From Dysgonomonas gadei ATCC BAA-286 (GTDB taxonomy: Bacteria; Bacteroidota; Bacteroidia; Bacteroidales; Dysgonomonadaceae): 64,000 nt of DNA. Location of the stretch: the NCBI RefSeq assembly GCF_000213555.1, contig NZ_GL891982.1:1-64000 (forward strand), in the 5' to 3' direction. Shown one piece after another: positions 56,842-64,000 of the stretch (positions within the stretch are counted from its first letter, which is position 1; each line of letters begins with the position of its first letter). The notes under the pieces are model-generated. The model worked only from the letters and a program-made list of their open reading frames with translations. It was not told where the DNA came from and made no database searches. A program made the translations under genes and the position numbers.

Positions 56842-58056
56842 ATGGACTTATATTCGGGTTTACCGTATTGGATTGCTAAAAATCCACTATACAACTATTA
56901 TAACCCTCTAGAATCGGATTTCAATACTGATGTTATAATTATAGGCGCCGGGATTACCGGCGCCTTAGTTGCTCATGAATTATGCAATGCCGGAATAAAA
57001 TGCGCAATAGTAGATAAACGAAGCATAACCACGGGCAGTTCCACCGCCAGCACCGCCCTGCTACAGTATGAAATAGATACACCTTTGTGCGACATGGTGA
57101 AAATGATTGATGAGTATCTTGCCGTACAGGCTTACCGATCCTGCCTTCAATCGATAACAGACATAGAAAACGTTTTTAAAAGTATTGGCTTTAATCCTGA
57201 TTTTGAAAGGGTACCCAGTGTTTTTTATGCGAGTGACAGGAAGGGGGTGAAACTTATAGAAAGAGAATATGAAATAAGGAAAAAATATAAATTGCCGGTA
57301 ACCCTTCTGGATAAAAAAGCATTGTATGATAAATATGGTTTTCAGGCACCGTGTGCACTTGAAAATAATGAGTCTGCACAGATAGATGCCTATAAGGCAG
57401 CTACTCATTTAATCGATTTCCATATTCATAAAAGCGGCTTAAAGGTTTTTACAAATACCGAAGTTGCCAAATTTAAGAAAAAATCTGCCGGTTATGTATT
57501 ACAAACAACCAGCGGATATAAGATAAACTCCAAGTATGTAATAATTGCAGCCGGATTTGAAGCAGGTAGGTTCCTGCCAAAACAGGTCATGAAACTGACT
57601 TCTACTTATGCATTGGTATCAGAACCTGTAGATGAAAAATATATATGGCATGAAAAGAGCCTTATATGGGAAACAAAAGAACCATATATATACATCCGGA
57701 CCGACAATGAAAACCGTATTATTGTAGGGGGAGAAGACGAAGAGTTTAAAGATCCTGTAAAAAGAGATAGTTTATTGAGAAAGAAAGTATCTGTCCTTGA
57801 AAAGAAATTTAAAAAATTATTTCCTGATATCCCTTTCAAGACAGACATGGCCTGGTGCGGTACTTTCAGTACTACCGACGATGGCCTGCCATATATAGGT
57901 GCATGGCCGGGGGCAAACAGAATGTTTTATGCATTGGGCTATGGCGGGAATGGAATTACGTTCAGTATGATAGCGGCCCAACTTATAAAAAACAAATTGA
58001 AGGGCATCAGGGACGAAAGAGAGAATATCTTTGGGTTCAACCGAAAACGGAAATAA
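56842..58056 (+). CDS. FAD-dependent oxidoreductase (DadA/glycine oxidase family)
   Basis: 404 aa. The FAD-binding Rossmann motif is VIIIGAGITGALVAHEL, the flavin site continues with SSTASTALLQYEID, and a C-terminal FAD element reads GYGGNGITFSM. Related enzymes oxidise D-amino acids or glycine. Substrate unknown. It follows the GlsB gene by 21 bp, suggesting a shared transcript. Confidence 0.9.
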   Translation: MDLYSGLPYWIAKNPLYNYYNPLESDFNTDVIIIGAGITGALVAHELCNAGIKCAIVDKRSITTGSSTASTALLQYEIDTPLCDMVKMIDEYLAVQAYRSCLQSITDIENVFKSIGFNPDFERVPSVFYASDRKGVKLIEREYEIRKKYKLPVTLLDKKALYDKYGFQAPCALENNESAQIDAYKAATHLIDFHIHKSGLKVFTNTEVAKFKKKSAGYVLQTTSGYKINSKYVIIAAGFEAGRFLPKQVMKLTSTYALVSEPVDEKYIWHEKSLIWETKEPYIYIRTDNENRIIVGGEDEEFKDPVKRDSLLRKKVSVLEKKFKKLFPDIPFKTDMAWCGTFSTTDDGLPYIGAWPGANRMFYALGYGGNGITFSMIAAQLIKNKLKGIRDERENIFGFNRKRK

Positions 58057-58267
58057 AAAGTAATCCCATCTCAGAAAGGTTAGCAAAACATTATATCTAT
58101 GATGAAAAAGTGTGGTAAAAAGAGATTACAACCTTTCACCAGCGCAGATCATAAGAAAAAGCACTGATACCCGGGCGGAAACATATCGAAAAATCTATTT
58201 ACTTTCAAATAAACCCTGCGGAGAAAACATCTATAAACTATATAATATCAAAGCCTTAACATCTTAC

Positions 58268-58522
58268 TTATTCTTTACTTAATGAAAGAATGGTAGAACC
58301 ATGAAACCGAAGTAACGCTCTTATATTATCAGTTAATTTCGCAATATCATAATCTGCTTCAGCAGTAACAGTGAATATGAAAGCGTATGGGTCTTCATCA
58401 TTCAGTTCAATTAACGAGATACCTGCAAATTTTGAAGTTTCTTCAATGATGAGAGACGTTTTGGATTTAATTACAGGGTTTAAAGCTTTTATCTTAATAC
58501 TAATTTGCTCCACTATGTTCAA
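58268..58522 (-). CDS. Hypothetical small alpha/beta protein
   Basis: 84 aa, soluble, no signal peptide. Alternating helix and strand pattern (ISIKIKALNPVIKSKT, then PYAFIFTVTAEADYDI) suggests a small alpha/beta domain. I do not recognise a family. It is on the minus strand between the FAD enzyme and the haemoglobin gene. Confidence 0.55.
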   Translation of the reverse strand: MNIVEQISIKIKALNPVIKSKTSLIIEETSKFAGISLIELNDEDPYAFIFTVTAEADYDIAKLTDNIRALLRFHGSTILSLSKE

Positions 58523-58643
58523 TTTTGATGTAAAGCTATGAAATAATCACTTAGCAAATAGTTAAAATGTATTTTATACTTTACCGGAGAAGTTAATATT
58601 AACTAGTATAGCCTGTTATTGAACATAAAACAGTTCTTCCTAT

Positions 58644-59048
58644 TTATTCTGTACTACGAAACTTATTTCCGGGCTTTTTTTGAAGGTAATCCAGTTTTCC
58701 TTGAAATATATCGGCGATACTATAGGCTCTATTCTTAGCTTCATCTGCCACAGGTCCGGAAAACAAATCGTCTACTGTCTCAGTAAAAAGAGATAGCCAT
58801 CTGTCGAAATGCGTTTTATTGATAGGTAGTTGCGCATGAGGAGGAAACGGATATCCGAAATACGTCTGTTCCTTGAGCAAAATGCTTTGCCAAAAAGAAT
58901 GTAGTTTAGAGAGATGTTCATCCCAATGGTTTTGTATTTTATCATTAAATATAGGTCCTATCAAATTATCTTTCCGGACTTTACCATAAAATGTATTAAC
59001 CATTCTCTTAATATCATTTATATTTTCAATATCTTTTACAGGAGTCAT
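58644..59048 (-). CDS. Group III truncated haemoglobin
   Basis: 134 aa, the length of group III trHbs. Visible features are the FY pair (VNTFYGKV), the E-helix LHSFWQSILL, FGYPFPPHAQLPI and the proximal-His helix HFDRWLSLF. It binds O2 or NO and is often linked to nitrosative stress. Adjacent genes are minus-strand and unrelated. Confidence 0.92.
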   Translation of the reverse strand: MTPVKDIENINDIKRMVNTFYGKVRKDNLIGPIFNDKIQNHWDEHLSKLHSFWQSILLKEQTYFGYPFPPHAQLPINKTHFDRWLSLFTETVDDLFSGPVADEAKNRAYSIADIFQGKLDYLQKKPGNKFRSTE

Positions 59049-59133
59049 ATCTGTATGTCTATTATGTGTGAGTTAAATAATTCATTATGTCAAAGATACT
59101 AAAAAGAAATAGCCCGGATGTTTACACCTGACT

Positions 59134-59745
59134 TTAGTAGTAATTAGTTTTCTTAAACATCTGATTTTCCGACTGAACCCTCATTATATCTTTCAGATCA
59201 TGGAAAGATATTGGTTCGAAATTATTATTATCCACTCCAACATCATATTGTGAAGCAAACAATCTGGTCTTCAGCGTGGTAAACTCAATCAGATCTCTTG
59301 TATGTAAATGTCCGAAAAGCTGCCACGAGCCCTTGAATGAACCTTGCCAGTCCAATAGAGGATAATGGCACAATACCATATACACATACTTTAATGTGAT
59401 ATTATCCTGTATTCTGACATATAGTAAGTCATGAATTTCGTCGAAAATGGATAATAATATATTTTCTGAATAATTGCTGTCGTGATTTCCCCTTATTAAT
59501 ATTTTGCGACCATTTAGCCGGGTAAAGATATCCACAATACTGCTCTTATCACAAAAACCGATATCTCCTAAAACGAAAGTTAATCCATCTGATGGAACAA
59601 CCTTGTTCCAATTATAGATAAAGGTTTCATTCATTTCTTCGATATCCTTAAATGGCCGGTTAGCAAACTTTATAATTCCATCGTGCCCAAAGTGGTGATC
59701 TGACGTAAAAAATATTTTATCTGATGTTTGATTTATTTTTCTCAT
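59134..59745 (-). CDS. Calcineurin-like metallophosphoesterase
   Basis: 203 aa. Metal-binding signature in order: TSDHHFGHDG (DxH), GDIG, RGNHDSN, then LCHYPL and FGHLHTRD. The single-domain size matches small phosphoesterases acting on nucleotides or phosphodiesters. A TATATTTG box lies at 59883-59890 on the minus strand, about 140 bp upstream. Confidence 0.88.
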   Translation of the reverse strand: MRKINQTSDKIFFTSDHHFGHDGIIKFANRPFKDIEEMNETFIYNWNKVVPSDGLTFVLGDIGFCDKSSIVDIFTRLNGRKILIRGNHDSNYSENILLSIFDEIHDLLYVRIQDNITLKYVYMVLCHYPLLDWQGSFKGSWQLFGHLHTRDLIEFTTLKTRLFASQYDVGVDNNNFEPISFHDLKDIMRVQSENQMFKKTNYY

Positions 59746-60078
59746 TTAAAATTTATCTATTACACTTTTTCTTATTGTTTATTTATTCTTCCACGACCCT
59801 ACTCTATTCATTTTCTTACTACTCATACTTGACCTTTTGTAGATATTCTGTTCAGGCTAAATAAAGTGAATCATCACACATACAAATATAGAGCGATTTT
59901 TCATTTTTACTGTATCTCTTAACCTTTTATACTCCATATGGTCTGGGTATGTATAATTCTGTCCAGGATTTATAATATAAATTAATAAATCATCTTTATT
60001 GAAACAGCTTAGATGTTTGACATGTTTTTTAAATATAAGCCGACATTAAGTGTTTTATTAACTAAATAAATATTCATC
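59746..60078. other. Divergent intergenic region
   Basis: No gene. It holds the minus-strand TATATTTG (59883-59890) and AT-rich sequence; no strong repeat seen. Confidence 0.4.
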
Positions 60079-60459
60079 ATGAAAGCAGTTGATTTAAGAA
60101 AAAGTGTCGTGTTAGTTTTCACGATATTACTATCCTCAATGGCAGCATTCGCCCAAAATGACAAGCGAACGGAAGCAGCTAAAGAAGCAGCAACTCTACT
60201 GACGAATACAATGGCAGAGAGTCTTGATCTCACTCAGGATCAGAAAGAGGCTGTTGCCAAGTATAATACAGCCTACACTATGGTTCTCTTCACTACCACG
60301 CCATTATCCGATGACATGGTGAAAGAGTTTGATTCGACATTGGATACCAATTTGAAAGGAGTACTCAATGATGAACAATATACAATATGGAGTGAAAAGA
60401 AAAATGACTGGCTAACTATCATTAAACAAAAAGTTCCAAAAGAGGAATTACCTGAGTAA
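60079..60459 (+). CDS. Secreted small helical protein (Spy/CpxP-like pattern)
   Basis: 126 aa, signal peptide ending AFAQ. The helical body (LTQDQKEAVAKYNTAY, later LNDEQYTIWSEKK) carries the LTxxQ-like repeats seen in Spy/CpxP chaperones; the match is loose. It starts the pair with a small lipoprotein 25 bp downstream. Confidence 0.65.
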   Translation: MKAVDLRKSVVLVFTILLSSMAAFAQNDKRTEAAKEAATLLTNTMAESLDLTQDQKEAVAKYNTAYTMVLFTTTPLSDDMVKEFDSTLDTNLKGVLNDEQYTIWSEKKNDWLTIIKQKVPKEELPE

Positions 60460-60484
60460 TAATATCGTACTAAATATTAACGTT

Positions 60485-60637
60485 ATGAAGAAAATAATAA
60501 TTCTCTCGCTCGTAGTTATAGCTGCCTTTTCTTTGAGTTGTACCAATAACAAAAAAGTTGAGACGCCAAGTGATCCTGTAGAAGTAAAAGATTCTACGCT
60601 GATAAATAAAAGTAGCAACGATTCTTTGAAATATTAA
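60485..60637 (+). CDS. Small lipoprotein, 50 aa
   Basis: Lipobox Cys19 (FSLSC) after MKKIIILSLVVIAA; the mature 32 residues are polar (TNNKKVETPSDPVEV). Together with the preceding gene it ends at a strong terminator. Function unknown. Confidence 0.65.
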   Translation: MKKIIILSLVVIAAFSLSCTNNKKVETPSDPVEVKDSTLINKSSNDSLKY

Positions 60638-60667
60638 TTGGACAATCTATAACAATTAACATTTAGG

Positions 60668-60700
60668 AAAATCCCCTTATAGCATATCAAGGGGATTTTT
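60668..60700 (+). terminator. Terminator after the small lipoprotein
   Basis: Arms aaaatcccctt / aaggggatttt with a 10-nt loop and T5. Confidence 0.85.
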
Positions 60701-60742
60701 CAGCTTCTGCATTATTAAACGAGATGCAGTAAATATGGAAGA

Positions 60743-61843
60743 TTATCCTTTTTCCAAAATAGAAAGAATAATTTTCTCTTCTTTTGTCAAGGCTGTCCGG
60801 TTATCGGGTTCTCCGACCTTACAGGGCGGGTCAAAATATTCTTGAAGGGAACCGCTTTCATAGAGGCTTATAATAAGTGGATGCACATAATATTTTTTAC
60901 AGACTGCACGTGTATTCCCCAGATGCGCTGCAACTTTATCCAGAGCCTCTACCACTTTTTTCTTTTGCTCTGTTTGCGAATCACTCCAATCCGATTCTCT
61001 GAGTGCCAGAAAAGCATTTACTGTTCCGCCCCACGTACGAAAATCTTTCGAGGTAAAATCTTCTCCGGCAATTTCTTTTATATAATCATTCACCATTCCC
61101 GAATCAATGGCTTTACGTTTCCCGTCCTCATCATAATACTGAAACAACTCTTTGCCTGGGATTTCCTTGCATCGTTGAATGATCCTTGCCAATTTCGAAT
61201 TTCGCAGACTTATATCGTGGTAAATACCTTTTTTACCTTTAAAAGAAAACCTTATTTTATTTCCTTTTATCTCTGTGTGTTTGTTTTTCAGTGTTGTAAG
61301 CCCAAACGAGCCATAAAGTTTTTCATAGCTACTATTACCTACTCTTATATGAGTACGTTCCATCAGGCTAACCACTGCGGCTAATACTTTTTCCTGTGGC
61401 AATCCTCGGAGTGCCAGATCCCTTTCCACATTCAACCTGATTTGAGGTAAAGCATGGGCAAATTGTATCATACGGTAGTATTTGCTGCGTTTTCTTAATG
61501 ATACCCATATAGGATGATACCGGTACTGCTTTCTATTCTTAGAGTCAAAACCTGTAGCCTGAAGATGCCCGTTTGCCAACTCGCAGATCCATACACCTTC
61601 CCAAGCAGGAGGAATAACCAGTTTCTTAATCCTTTCCAACACCTCTTTATCTTTCACTTCTTTTCCTTTCAAAAAATAACGAAACGTTTTCCCTTGTTTT
61701 TTTCGAACTATCCCCTGTTGATTATCAGAAATATATACAAGAGCGACGGCCTTCGCTGTTTTTTGAGGGTCATGGAGTATATCCGCTATTCTCGCGGACG
61801 ATATTTTCTGAATAATTTTGTCTGCCCTCTCTGGTTGTTGCAT
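60743..61843 (-). CDS. DNA topoisomerase IB (poxvirus/eukaryote-type)
   Basis: 366 aa from ATG 61843 (MQQPERADK). Family elements: VWICELANGHLQATGFDSKNRKQ, RVGN, KDFRTWGGT, and the catalytic Tyr in the KKYYVHP segment. It relaxes supercoils of both signs through a 3'-phosphotyrosine. Such enzymes are scattered in bacteria. Minus strand, divergent from the DUF421 gene. Confidence 0.93.
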   Translation of the reverse strand: MQQPERADKIIQKISSARIADILHDPQKTAKAVALVYISDNQQGIVRKKQGKTFRYFLKGKEVKDKEVLERIKKLVIPPAWEGVWICELANGHLQATGFDSKNRKQYRYHPIWVSLRKRSKYYRMIQFAHALPQIRLNVERDLALRGLPQEKVLAAVVSLMERTHIRVGNSSYEKLYGSFGLTTLKNKHTEIKGNKIRFSFKGKKGIYHDISLRNSKLARIIQRCKEIPGKELFQYYDEDGKRKAIDSGMVNDYIKEIAGEDFTSKDFRTWGGTVNAFLALRESDWSDSQTEQKKKVVEALDKVAAHLGNTRAVCKKYYVHPLIISLYESGSLQEYFDPPCKVGEPDNRTALTKEEKIILSILEKG

Positions 61844-62007
61844 AGATAATTTATTCAAAATAAGCCTGATTATTCTAATATAGAACATACTTGAACACAT
61901 CTTAGTTCAGTCATAATTTTATCCATTTAGTTCAGCATTAAACAATATTTTATTTTCTATTGTTAGAAGTGATGTATTATAGTTGTTAGACTAAAAAGAC
62001 AGTAATT

Positions 62008-62694
62008 ATGAATTGGCAAGATATTTTATTTGGTGCTGAAGATTCTATTTTTCTTCTGGAAATTGCTTTCCGTACTTTAATAATGTTCTTTCTCCTTTTT
62101 GCAGGCCTACGCATTATAGGAAAACGTGCTGTGAAACAACTGTCTATATTTGAATTGCTGATCATTATCGCGCTGGGCTCTGCCGCTGGCGACCCTATGA
62201 TCTATAAAGAGATCGGCATTGTATATGCTTTAGTGGTTTTTATTATTATTTTTCTTTCCTATTGGCTTATTACTAAATTGATCGAATATTCGGAAAGAAT
62301 GGAAACGATTCTTGAGGGAAAACCATATTGTATTATACATGAAGGGAAAGCGTCGAAAGAATCATTACAACATAAAGAATTGGCAATGGATGAATTTTTT
62401 TCAGAACTTCGAACCCAGCATATTTTTCATTTGGGACAAGTGGAAAGTGCCATATTAGAAACAACCGGCGAATTAAGTATTTTATGTTATAATCCTCCGG
62501 ATATAAAAGCGGGATTACCGATATGGCCGCATTATCTGGAGAAGAAGACCAAACAAATAAAGTACCCCGGCGTATATGCCTGCACTTATTGTGGATTTAC
62601 AAAAACTATGAAGGAAGGTGAAAGTAATAAGTGCGGGTACTGCAATAATAATGACGAATGGGTAAAAGCAGAAACCGAAAATCACGAGAAATAA
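62008..62694 (+). CDS. DUF421 membrane protein with C-terminal zinc ribbon
   Basis: 228 aa. Three N-terminal membrane segments (about 17-75) precede the DUF421 YetF-like domain (about 90-160), and the tail CTYCGFTKTMKEG...CGYCNNNDEW has two CxxC pairs like a rubredoxin or zinc ribbon. Many DUF421 proteins lack this tail. Function unknown. Confidence 0.8.
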   Translation: MNWQDILFGAEDSIFLLEIAFRTLIMFFLLFAGLRIIGKRAVKQLSIFELLIIIALGSAAGDPMIYKEIGIVYALVVFIIIFLSYWLITKLIEYSERMETILEGKPYCIIHEGKASKESLQHKELAMDEFFSELRTQHIFHLGQVESAILETTGELSILCYNPPDIKAGLPIWPHYLEKKTKQIKYPGVYACTYCGFTKTMKEGESNKCGYCNNNDEWVKAETENHEK

Positions 62695-62734
62695 GTCTAT
62701 AAGAAATACTTCTCAATAAAAAGAGTAGGATAAA

Positions 62735-62765
62735 GAGGGTGTTCGGAGAGGCACCCTCCTTTTAA
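62735..62765. terminator. Terminator between DUF421 and the TIM-barrel gene
   Basis: Arms gagggtg / caccctc with a 10-nt loop and T4; lies between convergent genes. Confidence 0.75.
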
Positions 62766-63434
62766 CTACAATCTTTCTCTGTAATCATCCATAATCGCAG
62801 AGAATAACTTCCCGGTTGTGGGCGGCGTGTAAGTTATCAAATTTGCTCCGGCTTCTATTGTACTAAGAATACTTTCCGGAGTGGGTCCTCCTGTTGCTAT
62901 TATGGGAAATTCGGGATATTTTTTTCTTATATTACGAACAATATTTGCAGTATTTGAACCTCCTGAAACATTAAATATGGATACTCCTGCCTCAATTCTC
63001 GATTCGAAGTCTTCTTTTTCAGATACCACTGTTATAACAATAGGAATATCCAGTCTCTCCTTCATTTCGGAAATCAGGCTATTGGGGGTGGGCGCATTCA
63101 GTACTACGCCATAAGCTCCGTTTAACTCTGCATTAATTGCAATATCGATAGATCGCTGACCTCCTGTAATCCCCCCTCCTACACCGCAGAATACAGGTGT
63201 GGGAGATATTTCTATAATTGCCTGATTGATCGCAATCTGAGGAGTAAAAGGATAAACGGCAATAACTCCGTCTGCATTATTATTCTTAATAATGGCCAGA
63301 TCAGTAGAAAAGACCAATGATTTCAATCGCTTACCAAAAATATTAATACCACTCGCATTATATATTTCTTCCGGCATTTTAATCGGCTTTTTACGCAGTA
63401 CCGATTCGATTATTGGGATAGGTATCTTATTCAT
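62766..63434 (-). CDS. TIM-barrel phosphate-binding protein
   Basis: 222 aa. Strands and Gly-rich loops fit a (beta/alpha)8 barrel: FCGVGGGITGG, VVLNAPTPNSL, IFNVSGGSNTANI and the C-terminal phosphate site IIATGGPTPESI. It resembles IMP dehydrogenase, thiamine-phosphate synthase and KDPG aldolase barrels, but I cannot name an enzyme. Convergent with the DUF421 gene. Confidence 0.65.
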   Translation of the reverse strand: MNKIPIPIIESVLRKKPIKMPEEIYNASGINIFGKRLKSLVFSTDLAIIKNNNADGVIAVYPFTPQIAINQAIIEISPTPVFCGVGGGITGGQRSIDIAINAELNGAYGVVLNAPTPNSLISEMKERLDIPIVITVVSEKEDFESRIEAGVSIFNVSGGSNTANIVRNIRKKYPEFPIIATGGPTPESILSTIEAGANLITYTPPTTGKLFSAIMDDYRERL

Positions 63435-63766
63435 AAAGCATAAGTATTATCTGTTTAAAATCCTCTATAAAGATAAAACCCCGATGTCGTAAGAGTTGTT
63501 TATCAGGAAAGTCTATAATAATTGCTTGTTATTTTTTATATAGAAATTTTCACTAAATTTAGATATGGAAATAATCCACATCTCTTATCATATCAATCTT
63601 CAGATATCTGATACAAATTCCTCAACAATCCAAAGTCACGAATAAAAAAGTATAATGGGATTCCTGATTTTCGAAATCATTCATAACTTTTAAAAACTTA
63701 CTGACATACTGTTGTCAACCTTGTATAATATTTTTGCATCAATAGTCGAAACCAAAACATTAGAAT
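63435..63766. other. Divergent intergenic region
   Basis: No gene. It contains plus-strand TATTTTTG (63729-63736), a TAnnTTTG box 31 bp before the VOC-family ATG. Confidence 0.45.
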
Positions 63767-64000
63767 ATGAAACTTAAATCTTACTTAGTATTTAACGGTA
63801 ATGCAGAAGAAGCTTTAAATTTTTACGCAGAAGTATTTAATGGGACGAAAAGTGATATCCTACGTTATAAAGACTGTCCGGATGAAGAAACCCCTGTTGG
63901 CTACGAAAATAAAATAGTCCTCTCCAATCTTAACTTTAATGGTTGCACGATTGGTATGGCAGATACTTTACCTAGTATGAAAGCTGATTTTGGTTCTTTG
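63767..64000 (+). CDS. VOC/PhnB-like (glyoxalase-fold) protein, cut by window end
   Basis: The first 78 codons are present (MKLKSYLVFNGNAEEALNFYAEVF, then LSNLNFNGCTIGMADT). The opening matches PhnB-type vicinal oxygen chelate proteins. The C-terminal half is outside the window, so function cannot be judged. Confidence 0.8.
   Translation, partial: MKLKSYLVFNGNAEEALNFYAEVFNGTKSDILRYKDCPDEETPVGYENKIVLSNLNFNGCTIGMADTLPSMKADFGSL

Noticed and set aside
1..64000. CRISPR array
   Set aside because: No run of regularly spaced identical repeats was seen; the repeats present are pairs or inverted repeats.

Overview
The window is AT-rich DNA from a Bacteroidota bacterium, most likely order Bacteroidales and close to Dysgonomonas or relatives (genus is inference). 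Support: a SusC/SusD polysaccharide-utilisation locus with an ECF sigma/FecR pair, TAnnTTTG promoter boxes in place of E. coli-type -10 boxes, few Shine-Dalgarno sequences, surface lipoproteins with acidic residues after the lipid Cys, and Bacteroides-type integrase and HTH-DUF3876-HTH genes.

Layout. 1-4630 is the end of an integrative island next to tRNA-Asp(GTC). It holds an IS21-family end with a frameshifted istA, a compact cassette (possible E1/ThiF C-terminal remnant, JAB/JAMM isopeptidase, DUF6602 PD-(D/E)XK-like protein), an HTH-DUF3876-HTH trio and a tyrosine integrase. 4708-5491 is decayed DNA with a MITE-like palindrome. 5492-8863 has mgtA and mgtC. 8988-16586 is a heavy-metal RND efflux operon (adaptor, pump, outer-membrane channel) with its own response regulator and histidine kinase. 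16785-17475 is a decayed mobile-element scar (integrase C-terminus, RhuM-like gene), followed by two tiny membrane ORFs.

18011-28343 is a complete Kdp potassium system on the minus strand: a 27-aa ORF, kdpF, a 46-aa ORF, kdpA, kdpB, kdpC, a porin, a KdpD-type sensor with no kinase domain, a separate PAS/HAMP histidine kinase and an NtrC-type sigma-54 activator in place of KdpE. A GG-N10-GC promoter lies upstream of the operon, so the circuit appears rewired to sigma-54. 28708-31356 has a Zn/Cd-type P1B ATPase and a Fur-family regulator, with a perfect 7-1-7 palindrome at the ATPase promoter.

31641-41765 is a PUL resembling the high-mannose N-glycan loci of Bacteroides: ECF sigma, FecR anti-sigma, STN-SusC, SusD, GH18 endoglycosidase and two DUF1735 surface glycan-binding proteins. 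41799-45547 has an XRE-like regulator and three tandem secreted paralogs with a possible C1q/TNF-like C-terminal domain. A 1.6-kb gene-free AT-rich stretch follows. 47153-63434 is mostly housekeeping and stress genes: an outer-membrane barrel protein, small lipoproteins, an LLM flavin oxidoreductase, an old yellow enzyme, a tandem USP protein, RsgA, a methyltransferase, DUF3008 and GlsB proteins, an FAD oxidoreductase, a group III truncated haemoglobin, a phosphoesterase, topoisomerase IB, a DUF421 protein and a TIM-barrel protein. It is interrupted by a 414-bp GC-rich nested-palindrome element (55299-55712). The window ends inside a VOC-family gene.
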